This document shows positions 32,814 through 40,079 of a stretch of 45,771 nucleotides of DNA, piece by piece. The DNA lies in NCBI GenBank assembly GCA_017429945.1, contig JAFRNY010000088.1, forward strand, positions 1 to 45,771, read 5' to 3'. Within the stretch, counting starts at the first letter, position 1; each line of letters begins with the position of its first letter. The notes under the pieces are model-generated. The model saw nothing but the letters and a program-made list of their open reading frames with translations, was not told the origin of the DNA and made no database searches. The position numbers and the translations under genes were made by a program. This DNA comes from Bacteroidaceae bacterium (GTDB lineage: Bacteria; Bacteroidota; Bacteroidia; Bacteroidales; Bacteroidaceae).

Positions 32814-32846
32814 TTTGTCAATTTGTTAATCCGTTAATCCGTTAAT
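32810..32846 (+). repeat. 8-bp tandem array between glycosyltransferase genes
   Basis: TTAATTTG, TCAATTTG, TTAATCCG, TTAATCCG, TTAAT: the array contains the stop of the GT92 gene and ends at the ATG of the next gene (32847). Confidence 0.85.
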
Positions 32847-33626
32847 ATGGCAAAGCAGCAAGTAGTGGTATCGATGACCTCGTTCCCGGCGGCTATTCCT
32901 TATGCAGCAGAGGCCGTGCGGTCGCTGTTGAGAGGTTCGGTCCTCCCCGATAAACTGATTCTTTACCTGACATTTTCCCAGTTCCCCAAAAACGAGATTC
33001 CCGAAAGCCTAAGATTGCTGGCAGAGCAGAATCCCATTTTTGAGATTAGGAACTACGACCACGACATCCGCTCCTACCGCAAGCTCATCCCGGCACTCAC
33101 GGATTTCCCCGAGGCCGTGATCGTGACCGTCGACGACGATGTCGAGTACCATCGCCACATGCTCCGCGATTTGCTTGAGCTGCATGAACTGGTCCCCGAT
33201 GCCGTGCTGGCTCATCGCGCCAAACGCATCAAGCTGGGCAAGCCCTATCGCCGTTGGCGCAAGTTCCGCTGGTATGATTTCCTGTTCAAGCGGATTCACA
33301 GGAGTTTCCTCAACCTTCAGACGGGCGTGGGCGGCGTGCTCTACCCGCCACATTCTCTGAAGCAGGAGATGATGGACGAAGAGCTGTTCACAAGTCTGGC
33401 GCCCAGCACCGACGACATCTGGTTCTGGGCGGCAGGTGTGGCAAACGGCTTTCCCGTCATTCCCGTGCCGTTTGGCCGCAACAAGCCGCGGGGGCTGGAC
33501 AAGCCTAAGGCGCTGTCGCTGAAAACCACTAATTTCAAAGGACAAACAGACCGCAACGCCCAGGCCTTGGAGGCCATCCTCGAGCACTATCCCGATATCA
33601 GAGAACAGATAAACCCTCAACCCTAA
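32847..33626 (+). CDS. Putative GT-A glycosyltransferase
   Basis: A 259-residue protein with a GT-A nucleotide-sugar-binding pattern: VVVSMTSFPAAIPYAAEAVR, then SVLPDKLILYLT and a metal-binding acidic run in AVIVTVDDDVEYHRHML. Also visible are LQTGVGGVLYPPHSL and APSTDDIWFWAAGVANG. I do not recognise a CAZy number. It is the third gene of the glycan cluster. Its final residues (NPQP) and stop come from a heptamer repeat. Confidence 0.8.
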   Translation: MAKQQVVVSMTSFPAAIPYAAEAVRSLLRGSVLPDKLILYLTFSQFPKNEIPESLRLLAEQNPIFEIRNYDHDIRSYRKLIPALTDFPEAVIVTVDDDVEYHRHMLRDLLELHELVPDAVLAHRAKRIKLGKPYRRWRKFRWYDFLFKRIHRSFLNLQTGVGGVLYPPHSLKQEMMDEELFTSLAPSTDDIWFWAAGVANGFPVIPVPFGRNKPRGLDKPKALSLKTTNFKGQTDRNAQALEAILEHYPDIREQINPQP

Positions 33627-33677
33627 ACGATTCCCCCTCAACCCTCAACGATAAACCCTAAAACCTAAAACCTAAAC
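33610..33677 (+). repeat. Heptamer array (AACCCTA/AACCCTC) between glycan genes
   Basis: Units TCAACCC, TAAACGA, TCAACGA, TAAACCC, TAAAACC run from within the last codons of the preceding gene to the ATG of the second Stealth gene at 33678. They resemble the array at 11846-11896. Confidence 0.8.
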
Positions 33678-34613
33678 ATGGACATAGATTTAGTATATCT
33701 TTGGGTAAACGGGCACGACCCGAAGTGGATAGCCAAACGGCAAGCCAGCACAGGCGCGCTCTCATCAGCGGACGTCAACTGCAAGGGCCGCTATGAAGAC
33801 AACGACGAGCTCCGATACAGCTTGCGCTCGATAGAAAAATACGCCCCGTGGATTCACCGCATATTCATCGTCACCGACAATCAGGTGCCACAGTGGCTCG
33901 ACACCTCGCACTCGAAGATCCAAATTGTGGACCACACCGAGATCATGCCGCCGGAGTGCCTGCCCTGCTTCAATTCCGTAGTGATTGAGCACCACCTGCA
34001 CAAGATTCCGGGGCTCGCCGAGCATTTCCTTTATGCCAACGACGACATGTACCTCAATAAGCCCGTGACACCCGAGACTTTCTTTGCCAAAGACTCTCTG
34101 CCTATCATGCGCATGAACTGGAGATTCCCCAAGAAGCTGACTATCCTGTTCAAAACGAAAGTGCAGGGCAAAAAGCTGTCGAACTACAAGCAGACGATTC
34201 ATAATGCCGCCTTGCTGGTCGAGCAGAAATATGGCACCTACTTCAGCTGTAAGGCGCATCACAACATCGACGCCTATCTGAAAAGCAGCTACGAATACAC
34301 GAGACAGACGTTTGACAAAGAAATCAGCGCTACGCTCTGCAACCACCTACGCGCTGAAAATGACATTCAACGCAACATCTACTCTTACGTGCCGCTGGCA
34401 GAGAAGCGCGCCCATCTATGCTATGTCAACCAGCGCACCTCATTCCGCTTCCACATCGACAACCGAAAGTACTACGCCAAATTCAAGCGCTACAATCCCT
34501 TGTTCTTCTGCATGAACGACTCGCAGTATGCCAACGACGAAGACCGTCGCCTCGCTGCCGCCTTCCTGCAGAAGCGTTTCCCCGAAAAATCGCAGATGGA
34601 GAAAACGGAATAA
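33678..34613 (+). CDS. Stealth-family glycan phosphotransferase (second copy)
   Basis: A 311-residue Stealth protein. Region 1 is MDIDLVYLWVNGHDPKWIAK, region 2 ELRYSLRSIEKYAPWIHRIF and CLPCFNSVVIEHHLHKIPGL followed by YANDDMYL, region 3 KAHHNIDAYLKSSYEYTRQ, and region 4 PLFFCMNDSQYAND with the end RFPEKSQMEK. It shares LHKIPGLAEHF with the first copy but differs elsewhere, so the two probably act on different sugars or linkages (inference). It ends the cluster ahead of a long inverted repeat. Confidence 0.9.
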   Translation: MDIDLVYLWVNGHDPKWIAKRQASTGALSSADVNCKGRYEDNDELRYSLRSIEKYAPWIHRIFIVTDNQVPQWLDTSHSKIQIVDHTEIMPPECLPCFNSVVIEHHLHKIPGLAEHFLYANDDMYLNKPVTPETFFAKDSLPIMRMNWRFPKKLTILFKTKVQGKKLSNYKQTIHNAALLVEQKYGTYFSCKAHHNIDAYLKSSYEYTRQTFDKEISATLCNHLRAENDIQRNIYSYVPLAEKRAHLCYVNQRTSFRFHIDNRKYYAKFKRYNPLFFCMNDSQYANDEDRRLAAAFLQKRFPEKSQMEKTE

Positions 34614-34646
34614 CAGTCTTCATCAAAGCTGCAAGGGCTTGCACAA

Positions 34647-34751
34647 AAAAGGCTCAAGAGTTATCGCCAATACTCTTAAGGATTCTGAGGTAAAACAACT
34701 TGTTTTAGCTTTAATCATCAGGATGTATTGGCCATAACTCTTGAGTCTTTT
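34647..34751. terminator. Long 27-bp inverted repeat between convergent genes
   Basis: AAAAGGCTCAAGAGTTATCG... (34647-34673) is inverted at 34725-34751 with two mismatches. The 51-base interior holds a second palindrome, TAAAACAACTTGTTTTA (34691-34707). A-run left and T-run right make it a plausible bidirectional terminator for the Stealth and acyltransferase genes. The length and nested structure also fit a small mobile element. TGCAAGGGCTTGCA lies just upstream. Confidence 0.6.
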
Positions 34752-34770
34752 CTCGACATCAGTCAGCTGC

Positions 34771-35694
34771 TCACTTCGCCATGCGCGGATTAGCCCTCTG
34801 AGCCTGCCGGCGGTTGTACTCCTGGCGGCTCATACGCCAGCGGCGGTGCGTCCACAGCCACAGCTCGGGCTGACGGAGAATCGAAGCCTCGAGCATTCGC
34901 AGATAAGAAATCATATAGGGGAACTCCTCGCCCTCGGCCGGCTCGATCTTGTGCAACGAGATTCGGTAGTGGCCACGGCGGGGCTTTTCAAAATCCATGA
35001 AGATGAAGCGCGCGCCAATCCTGCGGCCTATCTCCTCGGCGCCGGTGATGTAGGCCGAGTCCTGCCCAAGAAACGTTGTCCAGTACTCTTGTACGCTGAC
35101 GTCGGGGTGCTGGTCGGAGAGGAAAGCCACGAGGAACGGCTTAGCCTCGCTGCGCAGGCGCAACACGGTGCGCAGTGTACGCCGCTGAGGGATGCAAACA
35201 CTGTTGAAGCGCTTGCGCAGACGGAGCATGAGACGGTCGAAAGCTTTGTTGCGCAGGGGATGATAAATCTGGCAGCAGGTGAGCTCTTCGGGGCAGTAGT
35301 TATACATCTGCTCGGCCCACTCCCAGTTGCCGTTGTGCCCGCAAAGGACAAAACAAGGCACGCCCTCGCGCACACACTCATCCACGAGCTCGATGCCGTG
35401 CGGCTCCACACGCCGCGCCAACTCTGCGTCGGAAATGTGCAGGAGCTTGATGGTTTCTACGACCACGTCGCACAGATGGCGGTAGAAAGCCACCTCCAGT
35501 TCCCGACGATCGCCATCGCTGCGGTCGGGGAACACGCGCCGAAGGTTCTCGCGAACGACGGCCCGACGGTAATGCACCACATGGAGCATCAGCCAGCACA
35601 AACCGTCGCTCAGCACGTAGAGCCACGTGAGCGGCAACAGTGCCAACGCACCGAAGACAATGAGGTAAAAGTTGTAAAGTATCTTATCTTTCAT
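34771..35694 (-). CDS. Lysophospholipid acyltransferase, LpxL/LpxM (HtrB) family
   Basis: A 307-residue inner-membrane acyltransferase, expected to add a secondary acyl chain to lipid A. An N-terminal membrane helix (FYLIVFGALALLPLTWLYVL) precedes the catalytic HX4E motif in VLCGHNGNWEWAEQM. Further family features are FLVAFLSDQHPDV and a basic C-terminus (WLWTHRRWRM). The exact acyl donor and position are unknown. A -7 box lies upstream; it is divergent from the lipoate ligase gene. Confidence 0.9.
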   Translation of the reverse strand: MKDKILYNFYLIVFGALALLPLTWLYVLSDGLCWLMLHVVHYRRAVVRENLRRVFPDRSDGDRRELEVAFYRHLCDVVVETIKLLHISDAELARRVEPHGIELVDECVREGVPCFVLCGHNGNWEWAEQMYNYCPEELTCCQIYHPLRNKAFDRLMLRLRKRFNSVCIPQRRTLRTVLRLRSEAKPFLVAFLSDQHPDVSVQEYWTTFLGQDSAYITGAEEIGRRIGARFIFMDFEKPRRGHYRISLHKIEPAEGEEFPYMISYLRMLEASILRQPELWLWTHRRWRMSRQEYNRRQAQRANPRMAK

Positions 35695-35717
35695 CCACTA
35701 CTTTGTTTATTCGGCGG

Positions 35718-35725
35718 CAAAGATA
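35718..35725 (-). promoter_or_regulatory. Promoter -7 box for the acyltransferase
   Basis: Minus-strand TATCTTTG, exact consensus, 24 bases before the ATG at 35694. Confidence 0.6.
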
Positions 35726-35800
35726 CGGCAACTTCTACGGAAAACAGCGCTAAAAACAAAAAAAAATGACAAAGATTGCTGCTTTATCGCGGAGATTTGC

Positions 35801-35808
35801 TACTTTTG
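35801..35808 (+). promoter_or_regulatory. Promoter -7 box for the lipoate ligase/gcv block
   Basis: TACTTTTG, exact consensus, 23 bases before the lipoate ligase ATG at 35831. Confidence 0.6.
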
Positions 35809-35830
35809 TGGCCAAAGTCGAAAACCTTAC

Positions 35831-36550
35831 ATGATTTATGTCACTTTGCCCGATGCCGAAGACCATCGCCTGAGCTTCTTTCTGGCGATGGAGGAATTTC
35901 TCGCACGCGAAAAGAACCAAGGCGACGACCTCTTCTTCACGTGGCAAGTGGACTCCACGGTGATCTTCGGGCGCAATCAAGTCATCGAGAACGAGGTGAA
36001 CCTCGACTACTGCCGCAGCCACGGCATCGCCTTCTACCGCCGTAAGAGCGGAGGCGGATGCGTATTTGCCGACCGTTCAAACCTCATGATGAGCTACATC
36101 ACACGCTCCGACGAAGTCACGACGACGTTCGCGCACTACATGCAGATGGTGGCCGACATGCTCGGCGACCTTGGCATAGCAGCTACCACGACGCAGAACA
36201 ACGACGTCCTCATCGGCGGTCGCAAGGTGTCGGGCAACGCGTTCTACCACATTCCGGGCCACAGCATCGTGCACGGCACTATGCTCTTCGACACCGATAT
36301 GCAGCACATGCTCCAAGCCATCACGCCCCCACGAACGAAGCTCGACAAGCACGGCGTAGAGAGCGTTCGGCAGCGCATCACGCTGCTCAAGGAGCACTCA
36401 GGCATCTCTATCGAAGACTTCCGCACGTTCATTCGCAAACGCCTCTGCGACCGTACGTGTGAGCTTACGCCACAGGACGTGCAGGCCATCGAGACCATTG
36501 AACAAGAGTATTTAAATCCAGAATTCATCTATAAACCCAATAACCACTAA
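35831..36550 (+). CDS. Lipoate--protein ligase family protein
   Basis: A 239-residue lipoyl/biotinyl-transferase-fold protein, likely attaching lipoate (or octanoate) to GcvH encoded downstream. The substrate loop is FYRRKSGGGCVFADRSNLMM and the adenylate lysine lies in NDVLIGGRKVSGNAFYH. HGTMLFDTD and the ITLLKEHSGIS segment also fit LplA-type enzymes. The accessory C-terminal domain is short. Its place ahead of gcvT-gcvH-gcvPA-gcvPB supports the role. Confidence 0.9.
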   Translation: MIYVTLPDAEDHRLSFFLAMEEFLAREKNQGDDLFFTWQVDSTVIFGRNQVIENEVNLDYCRSHGIAFYRRKSGGGCVFADRSNLMMSYITRSDEVTTTFAHYMQMVADMLGDLGIAATTTQNNDVLIGGRKVSGNAFYHIPGHSIVHGTMLFDTDMQHMLQAITPPRTKLDKHGVESVRQRITLLKEHSGISIEDFRTFIRKRLCDRTCELTPQDVQAIETIEQEYLNPEFIYKPNNH

Positions 36551-36590
36551 CTTTGGCCCAACAACCTCTGCAGCCAAGACACATCCGACT

Positions 36591-36645
36591 CGCCCCCTCG
36601 GGGGAAAAGGCTACGGGTTCTCCCGGGATTGCGGAGAGGGGGCTT
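36591..36645. repeat. Degenerate GC palindromic element before gcvT
   Basis: CGCCCCCTCGGGGGAAAAGG, then TTCTCCCGGGATTGCGGAGAG and GGGGGCT. It lies between the lipoate ligase stop and the gcvT ATG (36653) and does not enter the coding frame. Confidence 0.6.
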
Positions 36646-36652
36646 CGATATT

Positions 36653-37837
36653 ATGGAAAAGAAAACTTGCCTCTATGACCGCCACGTGGCACTCGGCGCA
36701 CTGATGTCGCCCTTCGGAGGGTTCATCATGCCGATCCAGTACACCAACATCACCGACGAGCACAACGCCGTGCGCCAGCACTGCGGCGTCTTCGACGTCT
36801 CCCACATGGGCGAAGTGCGCATCACCGGCCCCGAGGCCGAGCGCTACGTCCAGCACATCTTCACCAACGATGTCGCCGGCGCTCCCGTAGGCCAGATCTA
36901 CTATGGCATGATGTGTTACCCCAACGGCGGCACCGTCGACGACCTGCTCGTCTACAAGATGGGCGACAATGATTTCTTCCTCGTCATCAACGCCGCAAAC
37001 ATTGACAAGGATGTCGAGTGGATGCAACAGCAGATGCAAGGCTTCGACATCCGCTTTGAACACCAGAGCGACTACTATGGGCAGCTCGCCGTGCAAGGCC
37101 CCGAGGCTGAAGCTGTTGTAGAGGAAGTCCTCGGCCTACCGTGCAAGGAGCTGAAGTTCTATACCGCAAAGGTGGTAGCCCACCCCCAACCCCTCCCCAA
37201 GGGAGGGGAGTCCCAAGGGGATGTCGACATTGCCTCAAGCGGAAAAGAGTCCCCCTCCCTTGGGGAGGGGTTAGGGGTGGGCTCCTCTATCATCATCTCA
37301 CGCACCGGTTACACGGGCGAGGACGGTTTCGAGATCTATGGCTCGCATGAGTTCACACAAAAGGCGTGGGACAAACTGCTCGAAAGCGGGCGCTGCAAGC
37401 CCTGCGGCCTCGGCTGTCGCGACACACTGCGCTTCGAGGTAGGCCTACCCCTCTATGGCGACGAGCTCTCGGCTGACATCACACCCGTCATGGCCGGCCT
37501 CTCCATCTTCGTCAAGCTCGACAAAGAGGAGTTCATCGGCAAGGAAGCACTCGCCGAGCAGAAAGCCAACGGCGCACCCGCACGTATCATCGGCATCGAG
37601 CTGGCCGACAAGGCCATCCCACGCCATGGCTACCCCGTCCTCAACGAGGCCGGCGAGCAGGTGGGCGAAGTCACCACCGGCTACCACTGCCTCTCGGTCG
37701 ACAAGAGCGTATGCATGGCTCTGGTCAAGACCGAATTCGCCAAGCTGGGCACACCCCTGCAGGTGCAGATCCGCAAGAAGGTCTTCCCCGGCACAGTCGT
37801 CAAGAAGCAGTTCTATAATAAGAGTTACAAGAAGTAA
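36653..37837 (+). CDS. gcvT: Glycine cleavage T protein (aminomethyltransferase)
   Basis: A 394-residue T protein that moves the aminomethyl carbon from H protein to tetrahydrofolate, releasing ammonia. Motifs: PFGGFIMPIQYTNITDEHNA, GVFDVSHMGEVRITGP, RTGYTGEDGFEIYG, CGLGCRDTLRFEVGLPLYG and GYPVLNEAGEQVGEVTTGY. ATG 36653 starts the family N-terminus (MEKKTCLYDRHVALG). A 105-base, 35-residue element (37178-37282; PQPLPKGGESQG to SLGEGLGVG) interrupts the region just before SRTGYTG. The protein is otherwise complete and presumably functional. Confidence 0.96.
   Translation: MEKKTCLYDRHVALGALMSPFGGFIMPIQYTNITDEHNAVRQHCGVFDVSHMGEVRITGPEAERYVQHIFTNDVAGAPVGQIYYGMMCYPNGGTVDDLLVYKMGDNDFFLVINAANIDKDVEWMQQQMQGFDIRFEHQSDYYGQLAVQGPEAEAVVEEVLGLPCKELKFYTAKVVAHPQPLPKGGESQGDVDIASSGKESPSLGEGLGVGSSIIISRTGYTGEDGFEIYGSHEFTQKAWDKLLESGRCKPCGLGCRDTLRFEVGLPLYGDELSADITPVMAGLSIFVKLDKEEFIGKEALAEQKANGAPARIIGIELADKAIPRHGYPVLNEAGEQVGEVTTGYHCLSVDKSVCMALVKTEFAKLGTPLQVQIRKKVFPGTVVKKQFYNKSYKK
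37178..37282. repeat. Complete inverted-pair element in frame inside gcvT
   Basis: Left arm GCCCACCCCCAACCCCTCCC (37178-37214) and right arm (37247-37282, ending GGTTAGGGGTGGGC) are inverted copies with about three differences around a 32-base spacer. The total of 105 bases equals 35 codons and keeps the gcvT frame. Confidence 0.88.
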
Positions 37838-37881
37838 TTAGAAAATAAGAAATTTAGAAAATAAGAAATTTAGAAAAGGAG

Positions 37882-38162
37882 ATGATTAGGAATAATCTCT
37901 TGGCTGAGCTAAGCAAAAAATTTGCCTTGCGAATAATGAAATTGTCTAAGTAAAGAAGAGCGAAAAGAATTTGTCATTTCTCACCAAACTGAATATCGCT
38001 CTTAAAGAAGCCGGCGAAACAGATTATTGGATAGACCTCTTGTTCTTGTCCGAGACCATCGGTCAGAAAGAATTTGATTCTCTAAAAAACGATTTAAATA
38101 TAATTATTGGTACATTAATCAAGGTAATTAAGAAAACGAGAGACAATATGGATGAGGATTAA
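37882..38162 (+). pseudogene. Decayed four-helix-bundle (23S rRNA intervening-sequence type) gene
   Basis: ATG at 37882, preceded by AAAAGGAG, reads MIRNNLLAELSKKFALRIMK then stops. Another frame continues LSKEERKEFVISHQ, and a third resumes FLTKLNIALKEAGETDYWID to the end. Together these give the start, middle and C-terminal half of the four-helix-bundle protein family encoded in rRNA intervening sequences and elsewhere. The segment normally between ISHQ and FLTKLN (containing the GTSIGAN-like turn, as I recall the family) is missing, so there is a deletion plus a frameshift. It is AT-rich and sits between gcvT and gcvH. AGAAAATAAGAAATTT repeats precede it (37840-37876). Confidence 0.8.
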
Positions 38163-38211
38163 CCCTTAGCCTTTCTTATTTTCTTATTATCACAATTTCA
38201 CATTTAAGATT

Positions 38212-38592
38212 ATGGCAACATTTGAATCCGGACTCCGCTACAGCGAGTCACACGAGTATGTTCGCGTAGAAGGCGAATTTGGTTACATTGGTATCAGCGA
38301 CTATGCTCAGCACGCTCTGGGCAACGTCGTATACGTCGACATGCCTGAAGTGGACGATGAAGTCACCGCAGGCGAGGAGTTTGGCGCAGTAGAGAGCGTC
38401 AAGGCCGCCAGCGACCTCATCGCACCCGTCAGTGGCACCGTCGTTGAGGTGAATGAAGCCCTCGAGGACGAGCCCGAGCTCCTCAACAAGGACGCCTTCG
38501 CCAACTGGATCATCAAGGTCCAGCTCTCCGACCCCGCCGAACTCGACAACCTCATGGACGTCGAGGCCTACAAGGCACATTGCGAAAATTAA
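38212..38592 (+). CDS. gcvH: Glycine cleavage H protein
   Basis: A 126-residue lipoyl carrier that shuttles the aminomethyl group between P, T and L proteins. The lipoylated lysine is in GAVESVKAASDL (ESVKA motif). YSESHEYVRVEGEFGYIGIS and GNVVYVDMPEVDDEV are typical. Length is normal. An inverted-repeat element begins right after its stop. Confidence 0.97.
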   Translation: MATFESGLRYSESHEYVRVEGEFGYIGISDYAQHALGNVVYVDMPEVDDEVTAGEEFGAVESVKAASDLIAPVSGTVVEVNEALEDEPELLNKDAFANWIIKVQLSDPAELDNLMDVEAYKAHCEN

Positions 38593-38593
38593 A

Positions 38594-38756
38594 AGACCCA
38601 CCCCCGACCCCTCCCGTTAGGGAGGGGAGTGGGGAGGCTGTCATCATTTTTTGCTTAACCTTTCGTTATAATTTGTTTTTATTATAGTTTATGAACAATA
38701 ACCAAACAACGCGCCAGCCCCTCCCCTCCCTAACGGGAGGGGTCGGGGGTGGGTCT
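38594..38756. repeat. Perfect 36-bp inverted pair spanning gcvH/gcvPA
   Basis: The left arm (38594-38629, AGACCCACCCCCGACCCCTC...) and right arm (38721-38756, ...GGTCGGGGGTGGGTCT) are exact reverse complements over 36 bases. Each arm is itself partly palindromic around GTTAGG. The 91-base interior is AT-rich and contains the gcvPA start codon at 38691. The right arm is translated as GcvPA residues about 11-22. Confidence 0.92.
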
Positions 38757-40079
38757 TTCAAGTATTTCCCCCACACCAGCGAAGATTTGCAGGAGATGCT
38801 TCAGGCTTGCGGCGTTTCATCCGTCCACGACCTCTTCGCCGATGTGCCCGAGGCGGCCCGCTTCCAGCGCGACTACAACCTGCCCGACGCACTCTCCGAG
38901 ACCGACCTGCGCCTCTTCTTCGAGCAGCTGACAAGCCCGCTCGCCACGCAGCAACTCATCTGCTTCGCCGGTGCCGGTTGCTACGACCACTATGCCCCCA
39001 GCGTCGTACAGAACCTCATCGAGCGCAGCGAATTCCTCACCTCCTACACCCCCTATCAGGCTGAAATCTCGCAGGGCACGCTCCACTACATCTTTGAATA
39101 CCAGTCGATGATAGCCGAGCTCACAGGCCTCGACATCTCGAACGCCTCGATGTACGACGGCGCCACCGCCACCGCCGAGGCCGTAATGATGGCATGGTCG
39201 AATGCCAAGAAAGCCACCCGCGTGCTCGTCAGCGAGACGCTCGACCCCAAGGTGCGCCGCGTAGTCGACACCTATGCACACTTCCACGGCGTACCACTAC
39301 AGCTCATCCCCGCCAAGGACGGTGCCCTCGACCGCGACGCCCTCGACCGCGAGCTCTCCGAAGGCGGTGTGGCAGGCGTCATCGTGCAGCAGCCTAACTA
39401 CTACGGCATCGTAGAAGACTATACGGGCGTCGCCGAGAAAGTCCACGAGCAAAAAGGCATCTTCGTCATCAACGCCAACCCCTCCGACCTCGCCATACTG
39501 AAGACACCCGGCGAGTGGGGCGCCGACGTTGCCGTGGGCGAAGGCCAGAGCCTCGGTATTCCCATGACCTTCGGCGGCCCCGGCGTAGGCTTTATGGCCT
39601 GCACCGAAAAGCTCATCCGCAAGATGCCTGGCCGCATCGTAGGCCAGACGCTCGACAACCGCGGCCAGCGCTGCTTCGTGCTGACACTGCAAGCACGCGA
39701 GCAGCACATACGCCGCCAGAAAGCCACCTCGAACATCTGTTCCAACCAAAGCCTCATGGCACTCTACGTAACCATCTACCTCAGTCTCATGGGCAAAGAA
39801 GGTCTGCGCGAAGTTGCTGAGATGAGCTATGCAGGAGCCCACACGCTCTGCGACAAGCTCATCGCCACAGGACATTTCCGCCTCACCTTCCCCGACAAAC
39901 CCTTCTTCAATGAGTTCTGCCTCGACTACGACGGCGACCTCGACGCCCTGCTGGCCGAGGCCACCGAATGCGGCTACCTCGCCGGCGTCAAAGTAGGAGA
40001 GAAAACCCTCATGCTTGCCGTCACCGAACAGCGCACGCCCGAGGAGATTGAAGAACTGTGCGAGATTCTCAATAAGTAG
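38691..40079 (+). CDS. gcvPA: Glycine dehydrogenase (decarboxylating), subunit 1
   Basis: A 462-residue N-terminal half of the P protein, which pairs with GcvPB to decarboxylate glycine using PLP. Family segments: FKYFPHTSEDLQEMLQACGV, AGAGCYDHYAPSVVQNL, FLTSYTPYQAEISQGTL, MYDGATATAEAVMMAW and GFMACTEKLIRKMPGRIVGQ. Residues 1-22 (MNNNQTTRQPLPSLTGGVGG and on) are repeat-derived. No ATG lies between the repeat and the core KYFPHT, so the leader should be part of the protein. Confidence 0.96.
   Translation: MNNNQTTRQPLPSLTGGVGGGSFKYFPHTSEDLQEMLQACGVSSVHDLFADVPEAARFQRDYNLPDALSETDLRLFFEQLTSPLATQQLICFAGAGCYDHYAPSVVQNLIERSEFLTSYTPYQAEISQGTLHYIFEYQSMIAELTGLDISNASMYDGATATAEAVMMAWSNAKKATRVLVSETLDPKVRRVVDTYAHFHGVPLQLIPAKDGALDRDALDRELSEGGVAGVIVQQPNYYGIVEDYTGVAEKVHEQKGIFVINANPSDLAILKTPGEWGADVAVGEGQSLGIPMTFGGPGVGFMACTEKLIRKMPGRIVGQTLDNRGQRCFVLTLQAREQHIRRQKATSNICSNQSLMALYVTIYLSLMGKEGLREVAEMSYAGAHTLCDKLIATGHFRLTFPDKPFFNEFCLDYDGDLDALLAEATECGYLAGVKVGEKTLMLAVTEQRTPEEIEELCEILNK

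Noticed and set aside
33610-33677. CCCTAAA-like repeats as telomeric sequence
   Set aside because: Heptamer arrays of many different sequences occur across this window, so the resemblance is a by-product of the 7-bp repeat class.
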